Positions 1 to 8,405 of a DNA stretch of 64,000 nt are shown here, piece by piece. The DNA is from Flavobacterium sp. AG291. GTDB taxonomy: Bacteria; Bacteroidota; Bacteroidia; Flavobacteriales; Flavobacteriaceae. Every line of letters begins with the position of its first letter. The stretch's first letter is position 1. Where the stretch lies: NCBI RefSeq assembly GCF_003350375.1, contig NZ_QQAR01000003.1, positions 186,001 through 250,000 of the forward strand, written 5' to 3'. The notes under the pieces are model-generated. The model did no database searches. It had not been told where the DNA came from and worked only from the letters and a program-made list of their open reading frames with translations. The position numbers and the translations under genes were made by a program.

Positions 1-1022
1 CATTATTAATGGCTACCTGGAAAATTGCGCCGGCTATAGCTGCAGGTAACTGTACTGTTGTTAAAGCTGCCGAACAAACTCCGGTGTCTATTATTGTACT
101 AATGGAATTGCTTAAAGATGTAGTACCTGCAGGAGTAATAAACATTGTAAATGGTTTTGGGGTAGAAGCAGGTAAACCGCTTGCGACTTCACCAAGAATT
201 TCTAAAGTATCATTTACAGGCGAAACCACAACTGGCCGATTAATTATGCAGTATGCTGCCGAAAATATTATTCCCTCAACAATGGAGCTTGGTGGTAAGT
301 CTCCAAACATTTTCTTTAAGTCGGTTGGCGATGCCGACGATGCCTTTTTTGATAAAGCAGTAGAAGGGGCGGTTATGTTTGCCCTGAATCAGGGTGAAGT
401 GTGTACCTGCCCTTCTCGTATGCTTGTGCATGAAGATATTTACGATAAGTTCATTGCCCGTGTGATAGAGCGTACAAAAGCTATTAAAACAGGTAATCCG
501 CTTGATAAGACTGTAGCTATGGGAGCACAGGCTTCTAATGACCAGTATGAAAAAATTAGATCATACCTGAAGATTGGTAAAGAAGAAGGTGCCGAAGTAC
601 TAACCGGAGGAGATGTAAACAATCTTGCAGGTGAGCTTGAAGGTGGTTTCTATATTCAGCCAACGATCTTTAAAGGTCATAACAAAATGAGGATTTTTCA
701 GGAAGAAATATTTGGTCCTGTGGTATGTGTTACAACCTTTAAAACGACCGAAGAAGCTCTTGAAATCGCTAACGATACTCTTTACGGACTTGGTGCAGGG
801 GTATGGACACGTGATGCACACGAATTATATCAGGTGCCAAGAGCGATTAAAGCAGGTAGGGTATGGGTAAATAATTATCATGCTTATCCGGCACATGCTC
901 CATTTGGAGGTTATAAAAAATCGGGCTTTGGCCGTGAGAACCACAAAATGATGCTGGAGCATTACAGACAAACCAAAAACATGCTTATCTCTTATGATAA
1001 AAATAAGTTAGGCTTCTTTTAG
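1..1022 (+). CDS. NAD-dependent aldehyde dehydrogenase, C-terminal part (cut by window start)
   Basis: Oxidises aldehydes, probably acetaldehyde, to the acid with NAD(P)+. The frame is open to the left edge and the two codons before the first Met read Leu-Leu, matching the usual FPLLMATWK motif, so the N-terminal third lies outside the window. Counting from that Met, the general base is Glu93 in MELGGKSPN and the nucleophile is Cys132 in [11 protein letters not shown], a signature I associate with the AldB/ExaC acetaldehyde branch. The C-terminal [14 protein letters not shown] motif is intact. The alcohol dehydrogenase gene follows 86 bp downstream, suggesting an alcohol-to-acid pathway. Family assignment is secure; the substrate is inferred. 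Confidence 0.95.
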   Translation, partial: LLMATWKIAPAIAAGNCTVVKAAEQTPVSIIVLMELLKDVVPAGVINIVNGFGVEAGKPLATSPRISKVSFTGETTTGRLIMQYAAENIIPSTMELGGKSPNIFFKSVGDADDAFFDKAVEGAVMFALNQGEVCTCPSRMLVHEDIYDKFIARVIERTKAIKTGNPLDKTVAMGAQASNDQYEKIRSYLKIGKEEGAEVLTGGDVNNLAGELEGGFYIQPTIFKGHNKMRIFQEEIFGPVVCVTTFKTTEEALEIANDTLYGLGAGVWTRDAHELYQVPRAIKAGRVWVNNYHAYPAHAPFGGYKKSGFGRENHKMMLEHYRQTKNMLISYDKNKLGFF

Positions 1023-1108
1023 AATTTAAATTGTTTGGTGCAGGGCTGCCACATAGCAGCCCTGATTATTGTAAGCTAATTCATTATTAACTAATCAAAA
1101 CATATATT

Positions 1109-2143
1109 ATGATACCCAATACCATGAAAGCTGCTGTTGTCCGTGAGTTTGGAAAGCCTCTGCAAATAGAGGAGGTTGAGGTTAAAAGACCAGGAAGAAA
1201 TCAAATTCTGGTAAAAGTTATTGCTAGTGGTGTTTGCCATACGGATTTACACGCTGTGGATGGCGATTGGCCGGTAAAACCAAAGATGCCATTGATACCC
1301 GGGCATGAAGGTGTGGGCTATGTAGTGGCTGTAGGACAGGATGTAAATAATGTTAAAGAAGGTGACCCTGTTGGTGTGCCTTGGTTATATAGTGCCTGTG
1401 GAGGTTGTGAACATTGTATTACCGGGTGGGAAACCCTTTGTGAAACCCAACAAAATGGTGGCTACAGTGTAGATGGCGGTTTTGCAGAGTATGTTATTGC
1501 AGACGCAAGATATATTGGCAAACTGCCTAACAATCCTAATTTTATGGAAATGGCTCCGATATTATGTGCTGGTGTTACTGTGTATAAAGGATTAAAGGAA
1601 ACTGAAACAAAACCGGGAGAATGGGTTGCTATATCAGGTATTGGAGGGTTGGGACACGTAGCGGTTCAGTATGCTAAGGCTATGGGAATGCATGTGGCTG
1701 CTATTGATGTGGCAGATGATAAATTAGATCTTGCAAAACGATTAGGTGCCGACCTTGTAGTAAATGCAAAGAATACCAATCCGGGTGAATACCTAAAAAA
1801 AGAAACGGGCGGAATGCATGGAGCTTTAATAACAGCAGTTTCGCCAACTGCTTTTAAACAGGGACTGGAAACGTTACGCCGTAAAGGAACTATGGCATTA
1901 AATGGACTGCCGCCAGGTAATTTTGATCTTTCTATTTTTGATACAGTACTGAACCGAATTACTATTAGAGGCTCTATAGTCGGAACAAGAAAAGACCTTC
2001 AGGAAGCTATAGAATTTGCTGCTGAGGGGAAAGTAAAAGCTAACGTTACGTCGGCAAAGCTTGAAGATGTAAACGACGTTTTTGATAAAATGAAAAAAGG
2101 ACAGATTGAAGGGCGTATGGTTCTGGAAATCGCTAAAGGATAA
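1109..2143 (+). CDS. adhP: Zinc-dependent alcohol dehydrogenase, AdhP-like
   Basis: Interconverts primary alcohols and aldehydes with NAD(H). It has 344 residues, the usual length for bacterial tetrameric alcohol dehydrogenases. Visible catalytic zinc ligands are Cys43 (GVCHTDLH), His66-Glu67 (PGHEGVG) and Cys153. Structural zinc ligands are Cys97, 100, 103 and 111 (CGGCEHC...C). The Rossmann motif GIGGLG sits at 177-182. A second Met at residue 6 could be the true start. It lies between the aldehyde dehydrogenase and a DUF779 gene on the same strand, so its product aldehyde would be the substrate of the upstream enzyme. The symbol is by resemblance. Confidence 0.93.
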   Translation: MIPNTMKAAVVREFGKPLQIEEVEVKRPGRNQILVKVIASGVCHTDLHAVDGDWPVKPKMPLIPGHEGVGYVVAVGQDVNNVKEGDPVGVPWLYSACGGCEHCITGWETLCETQQNGGYSVDGGFAEYVIADARYIGKLPNNPNFMEMAPILCAGVTVYKGLKETETKPGEWVAISGIGGLGHVAVQYAKAMGMHVAAIDVADDKLDLAKRLGADLVVNAKNTNPGEYLKKETGGMHGALITAVSPTAFKQGLETLRRKGTMALNGLPPGNFDLSIFDTVLNRITIRGSIVGTRKDLQEAIEFAAEGKVKANVTSAKLEDVNDVFDKMKKGQIEGRMVLEIAKG

Positions 2144-2197
2144 TTTTACTTGTGCAGGAAACATTTTCATGTTTCCTGCATTTATATTTTTTAAGCT

Positions 2198-2572
2198 ATG
2201 TATAAAAGAATTAATTGTACGCCTCAGGCAGCAATGCTTATTGCAGAACTAAAAGAACGTTATGGTGAGCTTATGTTTCATCAGAGTGGTGGTTGTTGTG
2301 ATGGCTCACAGCCTATGTGTTTTGAGATAGGGGATTTTAAGCTTGGATATAGCGATGTTTGTCTTGGTATGATTGAAGATTGTGAGTTCTGGATGAGTAA
2401 AGACCAGTTTGAATACTGGAAACATACACATTTAACGTTAAATGCTGTTGAAGGCAGAGGCGCCAGCTTTTCGCTTGAAATACCTTTAGGGAAAAGATTT
2501 ATAATAGAATCAAGACTTTTTACAGAAGTAGAAGCAAAAGACCTTGAGCCTTTGAAATATCTAGAAGATTAG
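2198..2572 (+). CDS. DUF779 family protein
   Basis: A 124-residue soluble protein recognised as DUF779 from HQSGGCCDGSQPMC and the aromatic-rich EFWMSKDQFEYWKHTH segment. Cys33, Cys34 and Cys41, with a further Cys near residue 57, could bind metal, but no function is established. DUF779 genes are commonly found beside aldehyde dehydrogenases, and that holds here: it follows the alcohol dehydrogenase by 54 bp as the third gene of the run. Its stop codon overlaps the stop of the convergent AraC gene by 4 bp. A role in assembling or assisting the dehydrogenases is only inferred. Confidence 0.88.
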   Translation: MYKRINCTPQAAMLIAELKERYGELMFHQSGGCCDGSQPMCFEIGDFKLGYSDVCLGMIEDCEFWMSKDQFEYWKHTHLTLNAVEGRGASFSLEIPLGKRFIIESRLFTEVEAKDLEPLKYLED

Positions 2573-3486
2573 CCTACCTGTAACAGCTGGTATTGTTTAG
2601 GTGTAATACCCTCGTATTTCTTAAACAATCGGATAAAATAGTTGCAGTCATCAAAGCCTGCCATATAACATACCTCGTTAATCTGGATGCCCGGATTTTT
2701 AAGCAGTTTCTTAGTCTGCTTAATTTTTTCATTCAATATGAATTCTATTGGGCTCATGCCCAGTTCCCTTTTAAAATAACGGTAAAAACTAGTTGTGCTC
2801 ATACAAGCCTTTTCGCTTAGTTCTTTAAGGCTGATATTAGAGGTTATGTTCTTACGGATATAATCGGTAATGGCATAAATGGCACTATCGGTGTCAATTG
2901 TGGTTGGGCTGTCAATACGCTGTGCGGTTTGCGTCTGGATAATGCGGATAAGCAATTCCTGAAGAGCAAGGTCGGCAAGCGCATCTTTAGTCACCGAAAA
3001 GCTCATGCACTCGCGGATAAGCTTGTTTATGGTTGTGGCGAGTTCGGTATTATTATAAAAGAAATAATTTTCATGGTTAAGCTTCCATAACTCATCTTCT
3101 TTAGGGTATCGTTCGTTTAGGAAATCAAGTGTATTGCTTATTTTGTGATGGTCTATGGCAAGAGCCAGGCATTGTGTAGGATTGGCTGTTGATGCTTCAG
3201 GAAAATCAATTTTCATCTCTACATTGCCGGGAACAATTACCGTTTCACCTGGAAGATAGTCAAACCCCGGATTATCGAATAAGTGCATTACTTTTTTACC
3301 TCTAAGCATGCTGGTAACTACAAGATCGTTGAACTTTAAAGGTACCAATAATGATTCCTGATAGGTTTCAAACAAGTTTAGTTCGCAATTTTCAAGCGAA
3401 TATACGGTTCTGTTCTCTACAAGGGTCTTTAGTGATTTTTCAACAGTTAAAGACGGTATCTGAAGCAATGTCCTGCGGTTATTCAT
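2569..3486 (-). CDS. AraC family transcriptional regulator
   Basis: A 305-residue DNA-binding regulator. The C-terminal ~100 residues contain the two helix-turn-helix units, with SLKELSEKACMSTTSFYRYFKR in the first and the MAGFDDCNYFIRLFKKYEG-type signature near the end. The N-terminal ~190 residues are a cupin-like sensor domain of the AraC_N type. It converges on the aldehyde/alcohol dehydrogenase genes with overlapping stop codons, so it is a plausible regulator of them, probably responding to an alcohol or aldehyde. That regulatory link is inferred from position only. Confidence 0.9.
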   Translation of the reverse strand: MNNRRTLLQIPSLTVEKSLKTLVENRTVYSLENCELNLFETYQESLLVPLKFNDLVVTSMLRGKKVMHLFDNPGFDYLPGETVIVPGNVEMKIDFPEASTANPTQCLALAIDHHKISNTLDFLNERYPKEDELWKLNHENYFFYNNTELATTINKLIRECMSFSVTKDALADLALQELLIRIIQTQTAQRIDSPTTIDTDSAIYAITDYIRKNITSNISLKELSEKACMSTTSFYRYFKRELGMSPIEFILNEKIKQTKKLLKNPGIQINEVCYMAGFDDCNYFIRLFKKYEGITPKQYQLLQVG

Positions 3487-3542
3487 ATCCGGTATTCTTA
3501 AGTAGCCCTTAAATTACGGATATAAAATGATTTGACGAAATT

Positions 3543-4775
3543 TTAGGAGTTTAATTCTGCTACGGCTTCAATGTCGGTTACGGTACGGTATTTAAGAGGA
3601 ATGGATACGATAAATGTAGTTCCTTTGTCTTTACCCGGACTCATGGCATAAATGTTTCCTTTGTGCAGTTCGATAAAGGATTTTGTAATAGATAACCCTA
3701 AACCGTTTGATGTTTCCCTTCCTGTAGGCTTAGAGCTCAATTTGGCAAACTTGGTAAATAGTTTTTGGATATCTTCAAAATTAAGACCCTGACCTTCGTC
3801 TTTTACCTCTATATGTAAATAGTTTCCTGCTTCTCGGGCAGATACCCTTATAGTGGTATCGTAATAAGAATATTTGATAGCATTACTCAGCAGGTTGTGC
3901 AGTACATCCGACATTTTAGATCGGTCGCCTTCCACAATCAGGTTTTCGTCACAGTTGAGTTCAATAACTTGTCTTTTACGATTAGCTAAAAGCTCAAAAT
4001 TGTTAAGCAATCGTACAAACATTTCCTTAATATTGATTTCTTCAATATTAAGTACAAGGTCTTTTTCTTCTAACTCTGATTGTGTAAGTAGGTTGGCAAG
4101 CCTTTTTTGCATCATTGAAACCGATGATTTTATCATATCGGTCATGCGGCCCGCACTGTTTATATCCTTTCGGATAATATCATTAGCAAGATTAATGGAC
4201 GCCAGAGGATTTTTAATCTCGTGAAGCGCAATGTTCATCAGGTTGATTTGCGATTCAATTGATTTTCGGTAGCGAAGCCTGTTTTCAAGTTTATCAACAA
4301 TCAGTTTAGATAATGTTTTAAGCATGTCTAGTTGTAAGCTTGTCGCTTCTCGCGGGACTTCGTCGGTTACCGCAATAACTCCAACTGTATAACCTTCAGG
4401 TGATTTTATAGGTGCTCCTGCATAAAAACGAATTCCGTTCTCTACATTTACAAATGGACTGTTTGCTAATTCCGGATGTTTGTGAGTGTCATTAAAAACT
4501 GTTACACAGTCGTTTAATAACGTAACGTTGGTTAGGGTGCCTTCTTTTGGAACCTCATTTACATCCAGTGAGCTTAGGTTAGATTTAAGAAATGCCCTCC
4601 TGTCATCTATAAAGGTGATAAAAGCGTTGGGACAACTAAAAACCTGAGAAGCCATAAGGGATATCTTATCGAAAGTATCTTCGGAATGTGTATCCATTAT
4701 CTGATAATCCCTAAGCTTTTCTAGCCTAAGGTCTTCGGTGTTTGGAATATAGTAAACAGGCTTTTTAAAGCTCAT
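3543..4775 (-). CDS. GAF-domain sensor histidine kinase
   Basis: A 410-residue signalling kinase without transmembrane segments, hence probably cytoplasmic. A GAF-like sensor covers about residues 25-165. The HisKA dimerisation helix follows, with phospho-acceptor His185 in HEIKNPLAS. The ATPase domain shows the N box (HNLLSNAIKYS), the G1 box (DEGQGL) and the G2 box (GLGLSITKSF). No response regulator is adjacent, so its partner is encoded elsewhere. It lies 56 bp upstream of the AraC gene on the same strand and could be cotranscribed with it. The signal sensed is unknown. Confidence 0.92.
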   Translation of the reverse strand: MSFKKPVYYIPNTEDLRLEKLRDYQIMDTHSEDTFDKISLMASQVFSCPNAFITFIDDRRAFLKSNLSSLDVNEVPKEGTLTNVTLLNDCVTVFNDTHKHPELANSPFVNVENGIRFYAGAPIKSPEGYTVGVIAVTDEVPREATSLQLDMLKTLSKLIVDKLENRLRYRKSIESQINLMNIALHEIKNPLASINLANDIIRKDINSAGRMTDMIKSSVSMMQKRLANLLTQSELEEKDLVLNIEEINIKEMFVRLLNNFELLANRKRQVIELNCDENLIVEGDRSKMSDVLHNLLSNAIKYSYYDTTIRVSAREAGNYLHIEVKDEGQGLNFEDIQKLFTKFAKLSSKPTGRETSNGLGLSITKSFIELHKGNIYAMSPGKDKGTTFIVSIPLKYRTVTDIEAVAELNS

Positions 4776-4919
4776 AGGTGTGCGTAACCAAAAGTTTAGT
4801 TAGATTGTTCTTTTTTTGGTCCTGTGAAATTACAACTTAATCTTCCTAATAAAGTGTTAAAGGCTAATGTTGTAACAAATCCTGCACTATTTCATAAACT
4901 CAAAGCGTACTAAAAAGAA

Positions 4920-4946
4920 AAACCCCTGATATTATATCAAGGGTTT
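4920..4946 (-). terminator. Rho-independent terminator of prfB
   Basis: A near-perfect 13-bp inverted repeat (AAACCCCTGATAT / ATATCAAGGGTTT, one C-A mismatch). Read on the minus strand it is followed by TTTTTCTTTTTA. It lies about 75 bp beyond the prfB stop codon. Confidence 0.75.
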
Positions 4947-4954
4947 GTGTGTTA

Positions 4955-4994
4955 AAAGTTTTAAAGTGACAAAGTTTCAAAGTCACAAAGTTTT
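4955..4994. repeat. Five tandem AAAGT octamers
   Basis: Five consecutive 8-bp units, each AAAGT followed by three variable bases (TTT, GAC, TTC, CAC, TTT), between the prfB stop and its terminator. Related arrays follow the threonine aldolase stop (7212-7227) and precede the ybaB terminator (7967-7998). Function unknown. Confidence 0.6.
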
Positions 4995-5022
4995 AATTTT
5001 GAGCACTGAACACTGAAATTCT

Positions 5023-6124
5023 TTAGCTTTTCTCTTCTTTCTGGCCCATCATCATAAGGTAGGCTTTCAGGAACTGGTCTATGTTACCATTCATTACGCC
5101 TTCTACATCGCTGGTTTCGAACTGTGTACGTACGTCTTTAACCAGTTTGTATGGGTGCATTACGTAGTTACGTATCTGCGAACCCCATTCAATTTTCATC
5201 TTGTTGGCTTCGATCTCATCACGCACAGCCTGGCGTTTTTTAAGTTCGATTTCGTAAAGCTGAGACTTTAAGAGCTGCATGGCTTTGGTTTTGTTATCCA
5301 GCTGCGAACGCGTTTCGGAGTTCTCAATAATAATTCCGGTAGGGTGGTGGCGCAGTCGTACTGCGGTTTCTACCTTGTTTACATTTTGTCCTCCCGCACC
5401 GCTGGAACGCATGGTTTCCCACGAAATGTCTGACGGACTTATCTCTATCTCGATAGTATCATCGGCAAGCGGATATACATATACCGATGCGAATGAGGTG
5501 TGACGTTTGGCATTACTGTCAAAAGGAGAGATACGTACCAGTCGGTGAACACCGTTTTCGCCTTTCAGGTAACCAAAGGAATAGTCGCCTTCAAACTCAA
5601 GTGTTACGGTTTTGATACCGGCAACCTCACCTTCCTGGTAGTTAAGCTCCTTAACCTTGTAGCCTTCTTTTTCGCCCCACATAATATACATACGCATAAG
5701 CATTGAGGCCCAGTCACAGCTTTCGGTACCACCGGCACCGGCGGTAATCTGTACTACGGCACTCAGGGCATCACCTTCATCAGAAAGCATGTTCTTGAAC
5801 TCAAGGTTCTCTATATGGGTAAGGGTAAGCGCATACTGGTTATCGAGTTCTTCCTCGGTGGCATCGCCATCCTTAAAAAATTCGTAGATAATCTGAAGTT
5901 CTTCGGCCATGGCATTGCCTTTTTCGTAGTCTTCTACCCACTTTTTCTTAGAACGCAGGTTTTTTACAATGATTTCGGCTTCTTTGGCGTTGTTCCAAAA
6001 ATCAGGGGCAAAGGTCTTCTCTTCTTCGTTGGTTATCTCAATTAACTTCCTGTCGATGTCAAAGATACCTCCTCAGCGCACCAAGGCGCTCTATAATACC
6101 TTTAATTTGTTCGGTATTTGTCAT
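5023..6124 (-). CDS. prfB: Peptide chain release factor 2, programmed +1 frameshift
   Basis: Recognises UGA and UAA stop codons and triggers peptide release. Translation starts at the ATG at 6122-6124 and reads 21 codons to CTT at 6062-6064. In-frame TGA (6059-6061) follows. The ribosome slips +1, skipping base 6061, and continues with GAC for 345 codons to the stop at 5023. The joined product is 366 residues, close to the 365 of E. coli RF2. The SPF codon-recognition tripeptide ([10 protein letters not shown]) and the catalytic GGQ ([10 protein letters not shown]) are intact, so this is not a broken gene. The reading begun at internal Met 5910 is only the downstream frame. The slip site provides autoregulation by RF2 level. 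Confidence 0.96.
6058..6073 (-). promoter_or_regulatory. prfB: prfB +1 frameshift cassette
   Basis: On the minus strand: internal Shine-Dalgarno AGGAGG (6068-6073), TAT, slippery CTT, TGA, then C. Spacing is identical to the E. coli RF2 site, where AGGGGG-TAT-CTT-TGA-C is known to drive +1 slippage when RF2 is scarce. Confidence 0.95.
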
Positions 6125-6132
6125 AAATAATG

Positions 6133-6140
6133 TAGTTTTG
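6133..6140 (+). promoter_or_regulatory. Candidate -7 box for threonine aldolase
   Basis: TAGTTTTG fits the Bacteroidota housekeeping -7 consensus TAnnTTTG, 34 bp before the ATG at 6175. No clear -33 TTG at the right distance, so the call is tentative. Confidence 0.4.
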
Positions 6141-6147
6141 TATTAAG

Positions 6148-6155
6148 CAAAAATA
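6148..6155 (-). promoter_or_regulatory. Candidate -7 box for prfB
   Basis: On the minus strand TATTTTTG fits TAnnTTTG, 23 bp before the prfB ATG. It would sit back-to-back with the box at 6133-6140 in a 50-bp divergent promoter region. Confidence 0.4.
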
Positions 6156-6174
6156 AGCTATCCTTTTCAATAAT

Positions 6175-7200
6175 ATGGAAATAAATTTAGTAAGTGACAC
6201 GGTAACCCGTCCGGGACATGAAATGCTTCAGCATATGTTCAGGGCAAAAGTGGGCGATGATGTTTATAAGCAGGATCCTACCGTTGTACAGCTTGAGGAA
6301 ACCGTAGCCGACCTTTTTGGTATGGAGGCTGCATTGTTCTTTCCTTCGGGCACCATGGCTAATCAGACAGCAATAAAACTACATACAAACCCGGGCGATG
6401 AACTTATCTGTGATAAGTGGTCGCACGTTTTTAATTACGAAGGTGGGGGTATAGCCTTTAATAGTGGCGTTTCGAGTCAGCTTATAGATGGCGACAGGGG
6501 CATGATCACTGCGAATCAGGTACTTGATGCTATCAATCCGCCTGATTTTTACCACAGTCCGCTTACAAGTCTTGTGTGTATTGAAAATACAACCAACAAA
6601 GGCGGAGGTGCCTGTTATGACCTGCAAACGCTTATGGAAATTAGCGAGGTTTGTAAAACCAATAAATTGGGTTATCACCTTGATGGTGCCCGTTTGTGGA
6701 ATGCTTTGGTAGCCAAAAAACAGCATCCGAAACAATTTGGAAGTATGTTTGATACCATATCGGTTTGTTTGTCTAAAGGATTAGGTGCGCCGGTGGGTTC
6801 GCTACTTTTAGGTAAGCAGGAGCATATCAATAAAGCGATACGTATACGAAAAGTATTTGGAGGCGGAATGCGCCAGGCGGGATATCTTGCAGCAGCAGGA
6901 CTGTATGCGCTTCAAAACAACGTAAGCCGTCTTGAAGAAGATCACCGGAGGGCACGACAGCTGGGGAATTTCCTTCAGCAGCTACCATGGGTAGACAAAG
7001 TAGAACCTGTTGAAACCAATATACTGATCTTTTCTCTTAAACCACAATATAGCGAAGCTGCCCTTATGGAAAAACTTAAGCAGAAAAGCATATTCATAAG
7101 CTCGTTAGGAAAAGGGAAACTTCGCATTGTTACACACCTTGATTATAAGGAGGTAATGCATAACTACGTGATAGAGACCTTGCAGAAATTGACTTTTTAA
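6175..7200 (+). CDS. ltaE: Low-specificity L-threonine aldolase
   Basis: PLP enzyme cleaving L-threonine or allo-threonine to glycine and acetaldehyde. At 341 residues it is full length. The PLP-binding lysine is Lys201 in CLSKGLGAPVGS, and Asp170 in HLDGARLWNA should contact the pyridine nitrogen. The N-terminal SDTVTRPGHEM and VGDDVYKQDP motifs are typical of the beta-eliminating lyase fold. It is transcribed away from prfB across a 50-bp gap. Acetaldehyde from this enzyme could feed the aldehyde dehydrogenase at the window start, but that link is speculative. Confidence 0.94.
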   Translation: MEINLVSDTVTRPGHEMLQHMFRAKVGDDVYKQDPTVVQLEETVADLFGMEAALFFPSGTMANQTAIKLHTNPGDELICDKWSHVFNYEGGGIAFNSGVSSQLIDGDRGMITANQVLDAINPPDFYHSPLTSLVCIENTTNKGGGACYDLQTLMEISEVCKTNKLGYHLDGARLWNALVAKKQHPKQFGSMFDTISVCLSKGLGAPVGSLLLGKQEHINKAIRIRKVFGGGMRQAGYLAAAGLYALQNNVSRLEEDHRRARQLGNFLQQLPWVDKVEPVETNILIFSLKPQYSEAALMEKLKQKSIFISSLGKGKLRIVTHLDYKEVMHNYVIETLQKLTF

Positions 7201-7241
7201 GTCGTGAGCAGAAAGTCATAAAGTTAGGAAGATAAATAATT

Positions 7242-7904
7242 ATGGAGAGATTCGAAATAACGGGCGGTGCAAGGATTGGAATCGCAAATGCTTCATGGCC
7301 TTTTGCTACATTGAAAGTTAGTAAGGAAAAGCTTGAAGTAAACGCCTCAATTGTTGGAAATCTTGTATTCGGGCCAAACGATGTTGTTTCAATAAAGCCT
7401 TACACGGTACTACCTTTGATTGGACAGGGAATAAAAATAAATCATCGTGTTGATAGTTATAATCAAAATGTTATCTTTTGGACATTTAAAGACCCTTTAG
7501 TTGTTATAAACCAAATAATGCAGGTTGGATTTTTGGATAAGTCCTATGATGATAATTTGATTGACGAGCCATCTGTTATTGAGCAACAGCAAAAAGGTGG
7601 TTTCCCAATTAAAAAATCCGTTGCGATTGGAATTATAGTGGTATGGAATATGTTATTGCTTTTAGATGTTGTAAGATTTGTGACATCTGATGGCAAAGGG
7701 ACAATATTAGGTGTTGGAGCTATAGCTGCAGTGTGGGGAATTCTTTTTATGGCCGTTCTTTCATTGCTATCAAAAGGGTTTAGTAAACTCATTCTTAAAG
7801 AAGGAAGATCAGCAAGCGATATAAATAAATTTCTTTATTTGCTCATTTTCATATGCTGTTTTATATTGTTTCAGATGTTTCTTTTCAGGTCATGGTCTAA
7901 GTGA
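7242..7904 (+). CDS. Hypothetical membrane protein with three transmembrane helices
   Basis: I do not recognise this 220-residue protein. The first ~115 residues are soluble and beta-rich, with a pattern (strand, turn, GPNDVVSIKPY) reminiscent of bacterial PH-like domains. Three hydrophobic segments follow at about 127-147, 155-177 and 197-215. It starts 41 bp after the threonine aldolase stop, so the two may share a transcript. Codon use resembles its neighbours. The PH-like comparison is a visual impression, not an assignment. Confidence 0.7.
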   Translation: MERFEITGGARIGIANASWPFATLKVSKEKLEVNASIVGNLVFGPNDVVSIKPYTVLPLIGQGIKINHRVDSYNQNVIFWTFKDPLVVINQIMQVGFLDKSYDDNLIDEPSVIEQQQKGGFPIKKSVAIGIIVVWNMLLLLDVVRFVTSDGKGTILGVGAIAAVWGILFMAVLSLLSKGFSKLILKEGRSASDINKFLYLLIFICCFILFQMFLFRSWSK

Positions 7905-7929
7905 TGGCAAGTAGGTGCTTTTTTTTTAA

Positions 7930-7960
7930 AAATAAAAAAAGCACGGACTATATCCGTGCC
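7930..7960 (-). terminator. Terminator of ybaB
   Basis: GCACGGA-CTATA-TCCGTGC hairpin (7941-7959), followed on the minus strand by a run of seven T residues and further T-rich sequence. It lies between convergent genes and may act both ways. Confidence 0.8.
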
Positions 7961-7966
7961 TAAATA

Positions 7967-7998
7967 ACTTTATAAACTTTCGACTTTACAACTTTCAA
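7967..7998. repeat. AAAGT-type octamer-like repeats, inverted orientation
   Basis: Four ACTTT (AAAGT complement) units start at 7967, 7976, 7983 and 7991, a 7-9 bp period, between the ybaB stop and its terminator. Same arrangement as at 4955-4994. Confidence 0.5.
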
Positions 7999-8004
7999 CT
8001 AAAA

Positions 8005-8331
8005 CTATTTAAACATCCCGTCAAGTCCAGGGATATTTGGCATGCCGTCTTTGGCAACAGCACCAAGTTCAGCTTCGTTTACGTTAGTGGCTTTTGCAAT
8101 GGCTTTGTTCATGACCAATATAAGGTAATCTTCAAGCTGTTCTTTGTCTTCTAAAAGCGAATCGTCAATCGTAACCGATTTAAGCGTACGGTTAGCCGTC
8201 ATAGTCACTTTTAATAGTCCGTCGTTGCTTTGTTCGTCGATAAGAACCGTATCAAGCCTTTTTTTAGTCTCTTCAATTTTTTGCTGGGTTTCTTTAAGTT
8301 TACCCATCATTCCCATGATATCTCCAAACAT
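8005..8331 (-). CDS. YbaB/EbfC nucleoid-associated protein
   Basis: A 108-residue DNA-binding protein that forms dimers and coats the nucleoid. The start chosen is [12 protein letters not shown]; an in-frame Met 11 codons upstream (8364) would add a non-conserved extension overlapping the likely promoter. A basic N-terminal helix ([17 protein letters not shown]) leads to the central beta sheet with [15 protein letters not shown], as in the family. The usual partners recR and dnaX are not adjacent here. It is divergent from the oligopeptidase gene. Confidence 0.92.
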   Translation of the reverse strand: MFGDIMGMMGKLKETQQKIEETKKRLDTVLIDEQSNDGLLKVTMTANRTLKSVTIDDSLLEDKEQLEDYLILVMNKAIAKATNVNEAELGAVAKDGMPNIPGLDGMFK

Positions 8332-8361
8332 TTTTGTGAATTTTATTATATGATTATATTG

Positions 8362-8369
8362 CAAAAGTA
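8362..8369 (-). promoter_or_regulatory. Candidate -7 box for ybaB
   Basis: Minus-strand TACTTTTG fits TAnnTTTG and lies 30 bp before the chosen ybaB ATG, supporting the short start. No convincing -33 element was seen. Confidence 0.45.
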
Positions 8370-8405
8370 TTAAATTGCAGAGTTATATGCTAACCAAAAA
8401 ATCAA

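Noticed and set aside
5911..6124. prfB as a broken, frameshifted pseudogene
   Set aside because: The in-frame TGA lies in the classical RF2 slip site with correct SD and spacing, and the joined protein is full length.
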